Source: Planococcus chinensis (GTDB lineage Bacteria; Bacillota; Bacilli; Bacillales_A; Planococcaceae). From it: DNA of 64,000 bases. Within the stretch, counting starts at the first letter, position 1. Each line of letters opens with the position of its first letter. The stretch is from NCBI RefSeq assembly GCF_020071995.1, contig NZ_JABWTK010000001.1:496001-560000 (forward strand). The letters run 5' to 3'. Shown here one piece after another: positions 32,868 to 41,187 of the stretch. The position numbers and the translations under genes are program-made. The notes beneath the pieces are model-generated. The model was not told the origin of the DNA. It was given only the letters and a program-made list of their open reading frames with translations, and made no database searches.

Positions 32868-34013
32868 ATGAGACATTTTGACGTATTGACTGATTCTGAG
32901 CTGAAGGCATTTTTTAAATATTCCCCGGCAGAATTTAACCGTGATACGGAACGGGAAACACTGGGATTGGCGCTGGGTGCAGCTCTTTACACACCTGGGT
33001 CAAGGCCTCAATTTGGTGAGAAGATTTTATCTGGGCAGTATAGACGCGGGGCTTTTTCGGGACTGGCCACGTTGATCATCTGTTTGGAAGATGCGGTTGC
33101 CGATTCGGAACTGCCAAAGGCGGAAGCCAATGTCATCGAGCAGTTAAAACTGCTGGAAAAAACGGCATTTTTTCAGGCTGAAGCCGGACCAGCGCTTTTT
33201 TTGCGTGTCCGGAATGCGGCTCAGCTTGATAAGTTGACTGCAGAAGCCGGAACAGCTTTTGGCGTTTTGACCGGAATCGTTTTTCCGAAAGGAAGCGTTG
33301 AAAACCTTCCGGGCTTTTTCGCTGCATTAGACCGGGCGAGTGAAGCGGCAGGGCGGAACCTTTATGCCTTGCCTTTGCTCGAAACAAAAGAAGTGCTGTA
33401 TTCCGAACTGCGTGAACAAAATCTCCAGCAAATCCACCGGATTTTATTGGCAGAAATAGACCGGGTGTTGACGGTGCGGGTCGGGGCAACCGATTTTTCC
33501 AGCCTTTACGGCCTCCGGCGTCCGGCGGAGCGGATGGTTTACGAGGTCCATGTGATCCGGGACGGTTTAACTGCCATCTTAAACCAGTTCGGTCGGGCGG
33601 AAGATGGGTTTGTCGTCTCGGGTCCGGTATACGAGCACTTCTCTTCAGGTCAGGAACGTCCGTTGTCTTCCAAAGCGGAACAAGTGCTTTGGCAGGAAGT
33701 GCAAGTGGATGTACTAAACGGCTTTAAGGGCAAAACTTGCATTCACCCTTCCCAGATCTCAATCGTCAATGCGGGTCATATCGTGTCTCTTGAAACGTAT
33801 GAAGATGCGTCGCTGATCATGTCTGAAAGTTTCAGGTCCAACGGGGTCCTGCAGAGCCCGAAGCGCAATAAAATGAATGAAGTAAAACCGCATTTAAGCT
33901 GGGCACGGAAAGTGATGGCCCAGGCGGAAGTATATGGGGTGCTGAATGAAAACTATAAACCAATCGATGTCCTCAACTATATTGGATCAAACCGATTATC
34001 AAACCAATTTTAA
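32868..34013 (+). CDS. CitE-like HpcH/HpaI aldolase family protein of the Ter module
   Basis: A 381-residue TIM-barrel protein of the aldolase/citrate-lyase beta family. CLEDAVADSELPKAE near residue 63 and GKTCIHPSQISIVN near 290 are family motifs, and an Arg in VRVGATDF fits the active site. GGGAGGAAAC precedes ATG 32868. In Ter clusters this 'YP-CitE' type is predicted to make a C-C bond in a nucleoside-like compound (Anantharaman, Iyer and Aravind). Its last 68 bases overlap the next gene, so the two are coupled. The reaction is untested. Confidence 0.85.
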   Translation: MRHFDVLTDSELKAFFKYSPAEFNRDTERETLGLALGAALYTPGSRPQFGEKILSGQYRRGAFSGLATLIICLEDAVADSELPKAEANVIEQLKLLEKTAFFQAEAGPALFLRVRNAAQLDKLTAEAGTAFGVLTGIVFPKGSVENLPGFFAALDRASEAAGRNLYALPLLETKEVLYSELREQNLQQIHRILLAEIDRVLTVRVGATDFSSLYGLRRPAERMVYEVHVIRDGLTAILNQFGRAEDGFVVSGPVYEHFSSGQERPLSSKAEQVLWQEVQVDVLNGFKGKTCIHPSQISIVNAGHIVSLETYEDASLIMSESFRSNGVLQSPKRNKMNEVKPHLSWARKVMAQAEVYGVLNENYKPIDVLNYIGSNRLSNQF

Positions 34014-35316
34014 ATTGTGGGAAAATCTGGATCTGTCAATTGAGGTACATGAAACATATAAAGGGCTTTCTCCGGAGTCTCTTTTCACTATGGCTTTAAG
34101 AGTGAACAAAAAGAGGCAGTTCCTGTTTGTCAGCCCTTTAATTGCAAAACATTTGGCCGTGCGCCCGCAAATTGCGCTGGGGACAGGAACATTACTTGCT
34201 TATTTATTGATGGAAGATGCAGGACTGGCTTATCCTTCGCATGCGGAAGCCTTGGTCGAATTAATCAAAACAGGGGAAAGTGACCGGAAAACGATTGATA
34301 AAGCTTTAGCTTATAAAACAAAGCTTCCCGGAGAAACCATTTTTATCGGCATGGCAGAAACCGCAACAGGGCTTGGCCATGCTGTATTCCATCATTTTAA
34401 AGGCGCTGCCTATATTCATACAACCCGCGAACACATCGAGGGGTTGACCCCTTCTTTTGTCTTCGAAGAAGAACATTCCCACGCTACTTCCCATATCGTA
34501 TATGCTCCGAGAGGAATGTTGGAAGAAGCGGAGACTATTGTTTTGGTTGATGATGAGATTTCAACCGGCAATACTCTGGTGAATTTAATCCAAGCACTCG
34601 ATGATCAATTTCCCGGAAAAAAATACAAAGCATTGGCAATTTTGGATTGGCGCAGCAAAGCGCAGCGGGAAAAAATTGCAGAACTGGCAGCAAGCCGCAA
34701 TATACAAGTAGATGTGCTGCCACTGATGAAAGGCCAATTTGAGCTGCACCATAGCGAATCGCCGGAAGAAGCGCCAATCGATTACTTAACCGGCGACGGT
34801 GCAATTCCATTGAAAGAAATGGCTGAAGTTGATCAATTGCCCTTGAATTCTACAACAGGACAGCGTTATATGGCATTGACAGGAAGATTTAGCCTGACAA
34901 GCAGCAAACACGAAGAAATCGATCAATGGGCTGAACAGATCGCCAGTAGTGTAGCCGCCGAATCCGGAGATAAACCACTGGTCATCGGCATAGGCGAAAA
35001 CATGTATCTGCCTCTTCGCTTCGCTTATGCACTAGGTGCAAATGCATTGGTGCAGACGGCAACGAGAAGCCCGATTTTTGCTTCCGATACAGAAGCTTAT
35101 CCAATTAAAGAAAAAGTGAAGTTCCGTTTGCCCGATGCAGAAGGCGTGGATCAATTTCTGTACAATTTAAACAAGCTGGATATTAATAAAATCTATCTAA
35201 TTGCCGAATCAGTAGTCGATGAAGCTGCTTGGCGGCCGTTAATCTCATATCTTGAAGAAAAAGCGCCTGTCGAATGGATTTCGTTGACGGCGGCAAAAAA
35301 GGGAGAGTCAGTTTAA
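33946..35316 (+). CDS. Phosphoribosyltransferase-TRSP domain protein of the Ter module
   Basis: A 456-residue protein. The N-terminal half is a PRTase with the PRPP-binding loop IVLVDDEISTGNTLVNLI (about residues 192-209); the C-terminal third (about 300-450, with RFSLTSSKHEEIDQW and YPIKEKVKFRLPDAEGVDQFLYN) is the TRSP-type domain found only with such PRTases in Ter operons. It could attach a base-like group to ribose phosphate. Start ATG 33946 lies in the CitE gene (a later ATG at 33967 is possible). It ends in a TAATG overlap with the next gene. Confidence 0.85.
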   Translation: MKTINQSMSSTILDQTDYQTNFKLWENLDLSIEVHETYKGLSPESLFTMALRVNKKRQFLFVSPLIAKHLAVRPQIALGTGTLLAYLLMEDAGLAYPSHAEALVELIKTGESDRKTIDKALAYKTKLPGETIFIGMAETATGLGHAVFHHFKGAAYIHTTREHIEGLTPSFVFEEEHSHATSHIVYAPRGMLEEAETIVLVDDEISTGNTLVNLIQALDDQFPGKKYKALAILDWRSKAQREKIAELAASRNIQVDVLPLMKGQFELHHSESPEEAPIDYLTGDGAIPLKEMAEVDQLPLNSTTGQRYMALTGRFSLTSSKHEEIDQWAEQIASSVAAESGDKPLVIGIGENMYLPLRFAYALGANALVQTATRSPIFASDTEAYPIKEKVKFRLPDAEGVDQFLYNLNKLDINKIYLIAESVVDEAAWRPLISYLEEKAPVEWISLTAAKKGESV

Positions 35317-36425
35317 TGATTGCGACCGGATTGGTGAAAACAAGTTACCCTAAGGAAGACATCACTTTTTTATTGAAGGATGTCACTGGAGAATTTACAG
35401 AAAGCACATTGGAAGAACGTGAAAAAGCAGTCCGGACAGGGGCTCATTATGCGGAACGGCTGCCGATGGAATATCAGCCATCTAAGGAATATACAGACCT
35501 GTATCATGCAGCTGTCGAGAAAACGAAAGAGCGCCTTAGCTACCTGGTCGGATTAGTGGCTCATCGCATTCTGTTAAATGCAGAAACTGAAGATATTGTT
35601 CTGGTTTCTCTTGCCCGGGCGGGAAGTCCGGTTGGCATTTTGATCCATCGCTACGCTGAGCAAATACTCGGGTTACACTGGCCGCATTATAGCGTATCAA
35701 TTTTACGGGATAAAGGCATCGATGAAAGAGCGATCCGGACAATCCGCGAAGCCCATCCGACAAGCCGCATCCAATTTGTAGATGGGTGGACGGGCAAAGG
35801 CGCAATTCAAAAGGAATTGACAAAAGCTGTGAAGCTCTTAAACGACCGGGAAAAATGGGATTTGCACGACGATATGGCGGTGCTTTCAGACCCTGGAGCT
35901 TGTGCTGTGCTTTTCGGAACCAGAGAAGATTTTTTGATACCGAGCGCATGTTTAAATTCCACTGTATCCGGGCTTGTCAGCCGGACTATTTTAAATGATC
36001 GTTTTATCGGGGAAGATGATTTTCACGGGGCTAAATTTTATGGAGAGCTAATCGATCAAGATTTATCCAATAACTTTGTAGACGAGGTAACTTCTTGTTT
36101 CCCTGCTACTGCAGAGGCCGTTCGAAAAGCCGCTTTTTCAAGCCCTGTAACTGTTGAAAGAACGTGGCAGGGAATGAAAGAAGTGGAAGAAATAGGTCAA
36201 AAGATGTATAGTGAAACTGACTATCACTTGATTAAACCAGGGGTAGGGGAAACTACTCGCGTCTTATTGCGCAGAAGTCCGTGGAAAATATTAGTAAAAA
36301 GTCTGGATCATCCTGATGTAGAGCACCTCCTCATTCTGGCGAAAGAAAAAGACGTACCAGTCGAAGTCGTTCCCGAATTATTTTACCGGTCAATCGGCTT
36401 GATCAAGTCAGGAAAAGAAATATGA
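35316..36425 (+). CDS. StiP family protein (PRTase-like core with PELOTA-type C-terminus)
   Basis: A 369-residue protein of the family annotated as cysteine protease StiP. LARAGSPVGILIHRYAE (about residue 100) and SILRDKGIDERAIRTI resemble a PRTase-like fold, a DPGACAVLFGTREDFLIPSACLNSTVSGLVSR segment carries several Cys, and the last 80 residues (ILVKSLDHPDVEHLLILAKE) look like a PELOTA/L7Ae RNA-binding domain. The protease name is doubtful; a role in making or transferring a nucleoside-like product fits the operon. GGGAGAG precedes the start. Confidence 0.78.
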   Translation: MIATGLVKTSYPKEDITFLLKDVTGEFTESTLEEREKAVRTGAHYAERLPMEYQPSKEYTDLYHAAVEKTKERLSYLVGLVAHRILLNAETEDIVLVSLARAGSPVGILIHRYAEQILGLHWPHYSVSILRDKGIDERAIRTIREAHPTSRIQFVDGWTGKGAIQKELTKAVKLLNDREKWDLHDDMAVLSDPGACAVLFGTREDFLIPSACLNSTVSGLVSRTILNDRFIGEDDFHGAKFYGELIDQDLSNNFVDEVTSCFPATAEAVRKAAFSSPVTVERTWQGMKEVEEIGQKMYSETDYHLIKPGVGETTRVLLRRSPWKILVKSLDHPDVEHLLILAKEKDVPVEVVPELFYRSIGLIKSGKEI

Positions 36426-37234
36426 CCATACTATTCGCCAGTGATTTGGATCAGACATTAATCTATTCGCAAAAGTCTATGGGAGAGTCCGTTTCAGAAG
36501 ACGATTTACAAGAAGTTGAGCGCTTTGAAGGGAAACCTCAGTCATTTATGACGAAGAAAAGCCAGGAAGCGCTCCACCAATTAGCAAAACAGATTTTTTT
36601 CTTGCCCGTTACAACAAGAACGCAAACTCAATATGAACGTGTTACAGGGATTTACGAAGGAGAGGCGCCTCCACGATTCGCGGTTATTTCAAACGGTGCG
36701 GTTATCCTGGAAAATGGCCAACCGATAAAAGAATGGTCGGACCGTATCCGGGAACAATGTGTCAGCAAAAAGACAATTGTCGAGGAGCTTCTGCCGAAAA
36801 TTGACCAGTATTTTTCCGAAGATTGGGTCTTGCGGGTGAGAGAAGCTGACGGGTGGTTTGTCTACCTGATCATTGACCGTGAGAAATTTCCAGTTGAAAA
36901 GTTAGAGTTTTACACGAAGACATTCAAGGAAATCGGCTGGTCGATGTCGCTTCAAGGCAGAAAGTTGTACTTTATGCCGGAAAGCATTACAAAAGCGGGA
37001 GCAATGGAATACGTGAAACATCGCATTAATGCCACATACGTAGTGGCAGCCGGAGATTCGCTCTTAGATATGTGTTTGCTTGAAAGTGCGGATTTGGGAT
37101 TGCTGCCGGCTCACGGAGAAGCGGTCCAGAGCCATGCTATCGCTGAACATATTGAAATAACCGAGAAAAAAGGAATCAAAGCCGGGGAAGAAATCATGGA
37201 GAAAGTGATGAGTATTTCCCGGAAGTTTGAGTAA
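36422..37234 (+). CDS. HAD family hydrolase (Cof/sucrose-phosphatase-like) of the Ter module
   Basis: A 270-residue HAD phosphatase. Motif I is SDLDQT (residues 7-12), motif II is in TTRTQ (about residue 60), the Lys of motif III is near SITKAGAM, and motif IV is AAGDSLLD near residue 217. The cap is of the C2 type. It overlaps the StiP gene as ATGA. In this operon it would remove a phosphate from the product formed by the PRTase and aldolase. Substrate is inferred, not known. Confidence 0.88.
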   Translation: MTILFASDLDQTLIYSQKSMGESVSEDDLQEVERFEGKPQSFMTKKSQEALHQLAKQIFFLPVTTRTQTQYERVTGIYEGEAPPRFAVISNGAVILENGQPIKEWSDRIREQCVSKKTIVEELLPKIDQYFSEDWVLRVREADGWFVYLIIDREKFPVEKLEFYTKTFKEIGWSMSLQGRKLYFMPESITKAGAMEYVKHRINATYVVAAGDSLLDMCLLESADLGLLPAHGEAVQSHAIAEHIEITEKKGIKAGEEIMEKVMSISRKFE

Positions 37235-37246
37235 GGAGGAAATCCC

Positions 37247-38860
37247 ATGGTTCAACTGCATCCGGTCCGCGTGAGAACGTGGGATCCGGAAAAACTGGGA
37301 GACTGGCTGACGAAGCCGATTGTCAATCACCCGGAAACAAAAATTGAAGAAGATACCATCACTTATCCGCAGCTGCTCGGCCAATTTGTCGGAATGCCGC
37401 TCGACGCCGACGACTATTTTGCTTCAATTTATGATCTTTTGGAAGAATCGAACGGACGTCTCGTGCGGCTATCCGGCCGTTTGAACAAGCAGATTGCAGC
37501 TGAACGCCTGCGCAGCCTGCAGGATTTGTTTGAAATGAATAATAAGGAACGGGGGCTGTCGCCAAACCGGATTGTGGCTTTTCTTGACGGCAAAGGCTTG
37601 CTGCCAAGATTAAAAGACGCAGGTTTGAATCGGCGGATCCGCCTGGTCATGATTGATATATTAAAAGCCTTCCAAACTCAATCCGGCGGAAGCACGACTC
37701 ATTCCTCGTTCCGCCGCATTGCAACGGATTTGGTCAAATGGACGTTCAACCACATCGAGCCTGAGCTGGAAAAGCTGGACCTGGAAAAAGGGCTTCCTGC
37801 CTTCCTATGGTACGGCGACACGACAGAAAGCGAGAAATGGTTCCTGAAATTTTCAGCTGCTTTCGGCTTTCACATCGTCGTTTTTGATCCGACCGGAAAA
37901 CATTGGCTGGAAACCGTCTTGGAAGAAAAAGATTTGCCGACCCACAGCTTTCAAGTAACGGGAGATGCGGTTCTGCCGTTTCCGGAAGAAAAACCGGAGC
38001 GTGTCGGAACGGTTGCATACCGCGCCACGCAGGAAGTGGATCGCCTGTTGCATCATGACGATTCCGGCCTTTATAAGCCTTATCAGTTTAAATCCTATTT
38101 AACCAAATCCATCCGGCTGAAAACGACAATTGATGAAGCCTTTATGCTCGCAAAAGAACGGGCGATGGTCCGCCCATCATTCGGAGTGGAACGTGGAAGC
38201 GTCAACATTCCGGTTGTTTTTGCCAAAATCATGGGGATTGAAAAAGACCGGAAGCGCTTCTGGGACAATATCCATGGGTTGACCGAACGCGAGGACACAC
38301 TGCTGGTCCGGAGCTTTCCGTTTATCGAAGAACGGAAAGGGAACCAGCAGTTCCATTACCGGGCGGCGCTGGGGAAAAACGGGCGGCTGGATCCCGAGAA
38401 GATGAAAACGGCGAACTGGTGGAAATATGGGCGCTTGCCGGATGGTCTGCAAACGGCCCTTTGCGAGGCAATTGCACGCCTTGTAGAAAAGCCGATGCTC
38501 ACTCCGCAAAACGGCGAATCATTTGAGGATCTCCAGCTTTATCAATTTTCCCAATCGATGTCTGTGCCGGATTCCGTCATTCAATTGATTCAGCAATTCG
38601 ATTACCCGCAGTTTGTTCCGACTTTGTTGTTTTACAATGAAGAAAAAGACGGTGAATTAAGCCGCGCCGATGCCAATGCCATTTCCTTGATCCATACTTT
38701 CGGACTGGATGTCATCATCATCAATCCGCAAGGACACCAGGACATTGAGCGTTGGATCGACGCAGAATCGATTGATACGCACTGGCTGGATGACCGGAGC
38801 TACAACGAGCCATACCGGGAACCGTCAGTAGTTAAAAAGTTATTTAGAAAATGGCTTTAA
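37247..38860 (+). CDS. yceG: YceG family protein of the Ter operon
   Basis: A 537-residue cytoplasmic protein that belongs to the YceG_bac family, always found with terD and telA genes in Bacillales. It has an N-terminal region (FVGMPLDADDYFASIYDLLEES) and two repeated alpha/beta domains with AFLWYGDTTESEKWFL (about residue 180) and PTLLFYNEEKDGELSRADANAISLIHTFGLDVIIINP (about 460), which look like two halves of a duplicated Rossmann-like domain. No catalytic motif was found. TAAGGAGG precedes the ATG. Function unknown. Confidence 0.82.
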   Translation: MVQLHPVRVRTWDPEKLGDWLTKPIVNHPETKIEEDTITYPQLLGQFVGMPLDADDYFASIYDLLEESNGRLVRLSGRLNKQIAAERLRSLQDLFEMNNKERGLSPNRIVAFLDGKGLLPRLKDAGLNRRIRLVMIDILKAFQTQSGGSTTHSSFRRIATDLVKWTFNHIEPELEKLDLEKGLPAFLWYGDTTESEKWFLKFSAAFGFHIVVFDPTGKHWLETVLEEKDLPTHSFQVTGDAVLPFPEEKPERVGTVAYRATQEVDRLLHHDDSGLYKPYQFKSYLTKSIRLKTTIDEAFMLAKERAMVRPSFGVERGSVNIPVVFAKIMGIEKDRKRFWDNIHGLTEREDTLLVRSFPFIEERKGNQQFHYRAALGKNGRLDPEKMKTANWWKYGRLPDGLQTALCEAIARLVEKPMLTPQNGESFEDLQLYQFSQSMSVPDSVIQLIQQFDYPQFVPTLLFYNEEKDGELSRADANAISLIHTFGLDVIIINPQGHQDIERWIDAESIDTHWLDDRSYNEPYREPSVVKKLFRKWL

Positions 38861-38881
38861 CCATTAAAGGGAGGGATACCA

Positions 38882-39964
38882 ATGAGCACCATACCAAATC
38901 AAATCGAACAGCAAGAACTGGTCATGCAAGATGAAAACAATTTGAAAGTCCAGTTGAAGAAAGACCCTGAAGTGTTGGCGTTAGCTTCAAAAATCAACCC
39001 GAAAAACCAGATTGAATTGCTGGAATTCGGACGTGAGCCCGCAAATGAAATCTCCGCTTTCACCGGCAAAGTCTTGAATTCGGTCCAGGCTAACAGCATG
39101 GAAGAATCAAGTGAACTTTTAAAACAGCTCGGGAAGATCATGGACAAATTCGATAAGAAAGATTTTGTTGAAAAGAAAGGCTTTCTCAACAAAATTTTCA
39201 ATAAAGGCAATAAAGTGATTGAACAGCTGTTCAATAAGTACCAGACAATGGGTACGGAAATTGACAAAGTCTACGTTGAAATCACAAAATACGAAACTGA
39301 AATGAAAAAGTCGACATCGACTTTGGAAGAGTTGTACGACCAGAACTTCAATTATTTTATGGAACTGGAAAAGTACATCGCCGCTGGAGACATCAAAGTC
39401 CAGGAACTGAAAGCGCAAGAACCTGAAGTGCGCAAACGGGCGGAATCCGGCAACCAGATGGCCTTAATGGAACTGAATTCCCTGCAAAACGCCATCGAAT
39501 TGCTGGAACAGCGCGTGTATGATTTGGAAATGGCGAAGCAGGTTTCTTATCAGTCGGCTCCGCAAATCCGCATGCTGCAGCGTGGGAACACGAAACTGAT
39601 TGGAAAGATCAATTCTGCGTTCGTCACAACGATTCCAATCTTCAAGACGGGCTTGATCAATGCCATTGCGGCCAAACGCCAGAACTTGGTAGCAGAAGGC
39701 ATGAATGAACTGGATCGCCGCACCAATGAAATGCTGCTGAATAACGCCAATGATATTTCGCGCCAAAGTGTTGATATTGCCCGGATGTCCGGCCAACCGA
39801 GCATCAAAATCGAAACCATTGAACAGACATGGGAAACGATTATGCAAGGCATGAACGACACGCGTGAAATTGAAGCAGAAAACCGCAAAATGCGTGAGCA
39901 AGGGCGTTTGCGCATTGAGGAATTGCAAAAGAAATACGAAGACACCCAACGAAAAGCGAATTAA
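38882..39964 (+). CDS. TelA/KlaA family toxic anion resistance protein (YceH-like)
   Basis: A 360-residue, highly charged, largely coiled-coil protein. The ISAFTGKVLNSVQAN start region, FLNKIFNKGNKVIEQLFNKYQT (about 100-122) and TIPIFKTGLINAIAAKRQ near 260 are TelA landmarks. TelA proteins confer resistance to tellurite and some cell-wall agents by an unknown route; B. subtilis YceH is the equivalent. AGGGAGGG lies before the ATG. It is placed between yceG and the third terD gene. Confidence 0.92.
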   Translation: MSTIPNQIEQQELVMQDENNLKVQLKKDPEVLALASKINPKNQIELLEFGREPANEISAFTGKVLNSVQANSMEESSELLKQLGKIMDKFDKKDFVEKKGFLNKIFNKGNKVIEQLFNKYQTMGTEIDKVYVEITKYETEMKKSTSTLEELYDQNFNYFMELEKYIAAGDIKVQELKAQEPEVRKRAESGNQMALMELNSLQNAIELLEQRVYDLEMAKQVSYQSAPQIRMLQRGNTKLIGKINSAFVTTIPIFKTGLINAIAAKRQNLVAEGMNELDRRTNEMLLNNANDISRQSVDIARMSGQPSIKIETIEQTWETIMQGMNDTREIEAENRKMREQGRLRIEELQKKYEDTQRKAN

Positions 39965-39982
39965 TCGGAGGAGGAAATCAGT

Positions 39983-40561
39983 ATGTCTACAATTAACTTA
40001 ACAAAAGGCCAAAAAATCGATTTAACGAAAACAAACCCGGGATTGACGAAAGTGCTTGTCGGTCTTGGCTGGGATACAAACAAATACAGCGGCGGCGGAG
40101 ATTTCGACTTGGATGCGTCCGTTTTCTTAGTAGCTGAAAACGGAAAATCCCGCGGTCCGGAAGATTTCATCTTCTACAACAATTTGACAGGCGGCAACGG
40201 TTCCGTAGTCCATGCCGGGGATAACTTGACCGGGGAAGGCGATGGGGACGATGAGCAAGTGCTGGTCGATTTGCCGAACGTTCCTGCCGATATCCACAAA
40301 GTGGTCTTTACGGTAACGATCCACGAAGCTGAAAGCCGCGGACAAAACTTCGGCCAAGTATCAAATGCATTCATACGCATATTGAATGAAAGCACGAACG
40401 AAGAAATTCTGCGCTACGATTTAGGAGAAGATTTCTCGATTGAAACCGCGCTTGTTGTCGGTGAATTGTACCGCCACGCGGGCCAATGGAAATTCAACGC
40501 CATCGGAAGCGGCTACCAAGGCGGCTTAGCAGCCCTTGTCAGCGATTTCGGTTTGAGCTAA
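39983..40561 (+). CDS. TerD family protein (third copy)
   Basis: A 192-residue TerD protein, clearly closer to the second copy than to the first: [37 protein letters not shown] and [15 protein letters not shown] are almost the same, and both end in GSGYQGGL. All acidic Ca2+ ligands are kept. GGAGGAGG lies before the ATG. Last gene of the operon, with a bidirectional terminator after it. No TerC gene follows, although TerC is the usual partner. Confidence 0.93.
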   Translation: MSTINLTKGQKIDLTKTNPGLTKVLVGLGWDTNKYSGGGDFDLDASVFLVAENGKSRGPEDFIFYNNLTGGNGSVVHAGDNLTGEGDGDDEQVLVDLPNVPADIHKVVFTVTIHEAESRGQNFGQVSNAFIRILNESTNEEILRYDLGEDFSIETALVVGELYRHAGQWKFNAIGSGYQGGLAALVSDFGLS

Positions 40562-40571
40562 TAAACGAAAT

Positions 40572-40609
40572 AAAAAAACGTCCATCAAGAAATTGATGGA
40601 CGTTTTTTT
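40572..40609. terminator. Bidirectional terminator after the ter operon (copy 1)
   Basis: Perfect 17-bp stem (40572-40588, 40593-40609) with a GAAA tetraloop. A nearly identical stem occurs at 41125-41160. Confidence 0.9.
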
Positions 40610-40619
40610 AGGCTACTGA

Positions 40620-40742
40620 GAAACATTCCATTCTCTAAGCCATTTCGCTCCAAGCGGACGCTTTTCACGGGCACGGCTTCAGCCGCTTCCTTCGCTGCGC
40701 TCAGCTCAGTCGAGGGTCTTCAGCTCGTGCTGCTCCCGCAGG
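40620..40742 (-). repeat. Bacillales-type interspersed repeat, minus-oriented unit
   Basis: Read on the minus strand, it begins CCTGCGGGAGCAGCACGAG, continues through AAGACCCTCGACTGAG and AAGCGGCTGAAGCCGTGCCCG and ends near GCGTCCGCTTGG. These blocks correspond to those of the plus-oriented unit at 40960-41080 (CCTGCGGGAA, GAGACCCCGC, GCGGCTGAGGAGG, CGCCCGCGG). It is non-coding. Confidence 0.7.
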
Positions 40743-40850
40743 AAACAAGGCTGCGAAGCAGACTTGTTTGCGACGAAGCTAGCGCAGCGATGCAACGCTC
40801 TTTCATGTTTCGAAGCTAGCGAAGCGATGCAGAAACAGGAGCACAATGAT
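40743..40850. repeat. Hairpin modules between the two repeat units
   Basis: Two stem-loops with different stems and a shared core: AAACAAG/CTTGTTT (40743-40749, 40763-40769) and TGTTTC/GAAACA (40806-40811, 40832-40837). A 21-bp direct repeat with one mismatch (40774-40794, 40811-40831; key part GAAGCTAGCG-AGCGATGCA) links them. Related modules occur at 63679-63746 and 63820-63887. Confidence 0.75.
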
Positions 40851-40865
40851 TGCCCTCGCCACTTT

Positions 40866-41080
40866 CCGCTTCATTCGGCTCACTCTTTTAATAAAGTTCT
40901 TATCTATCAGAAAGAGTGGAAGAGTAAGCATGCTATTTATTCAGTGCTTTCCTTCGATATGGAGCAAACCAGCGGAGACGCCTGCGGGAAAGCGAGACAG
41001 CCGAGACCCCGCAAGACGCGCAGCGGCTGAGGAGGCTTGGCGGATCGCCCGCGGCAAGCGCAGCTGGTTTGCGGAATATC
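40866..41080 (+). repeat. Bacillales-type interspersed repeat, plus-oriented unit (copy A)
   Basis: It shares a long, nearly identical sequence with the inverse of 63657-64000: the left flank CCGCTTCATTCGG-TCACTC, the block ATATGGAGCAAACCAGCGGA, CCTGCGGGAAAGCGAGACAG, CCGAGACCCCGCAAG, CAGCGGCTGAGGAGGCTTGG and the right flank TTGCGGAATATC. Copy A lacks the two hairpin modules found in copy B. Confidence 0.85.
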
Positions 41081-41124
41081 GGAGATATTCAAAAAATTTT
41101 TTCTATATCTTTCTCAACAAGCTG

Positions 41125-41161
41125 AAAAAACGTCCATCAAGTAATTGATGGACGTTTTTTT
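41125..41161. terminator. Bidirectional terminator before the M20 gene (copy 2)
   Basis: Perfect 16-bp stem (41125-41140, 41145-41160). The sequence is the same as that at 40572-40609 except for one base in the loop and the length of the A/T tracts. It ends the M20 gene on the minus strand. Confidence 0.9.
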
Positions 41162-41187
41162 GCGAGATTTTATCTGGTTAGAAGTTT

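Noticed and set aside
35316-36425. A true cysteine protease
   Set aside because: The StiP family name suggests a protease, but I see no Cys-His dyad context; the fold signatures are PRTase-like with a PELOTA-type end.
40620-41120. An insertion sequence or MITE
   Set aside because: No transposase gene and no clean terminal inverted repeats with short target duplication could be found. The element is better described as a structured interspersed repeat.
40764-41148. Overlapping small open frames of 60-100 codons in the repeat
   Set aside because: They lie wholly in the non-coding repeat, have no ribosome binding sites and are rich in Arg, Gly and Ala as expected from a GC-rich structured repeat. 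The same frames recur at 63.65-64.0 kb in several registers.
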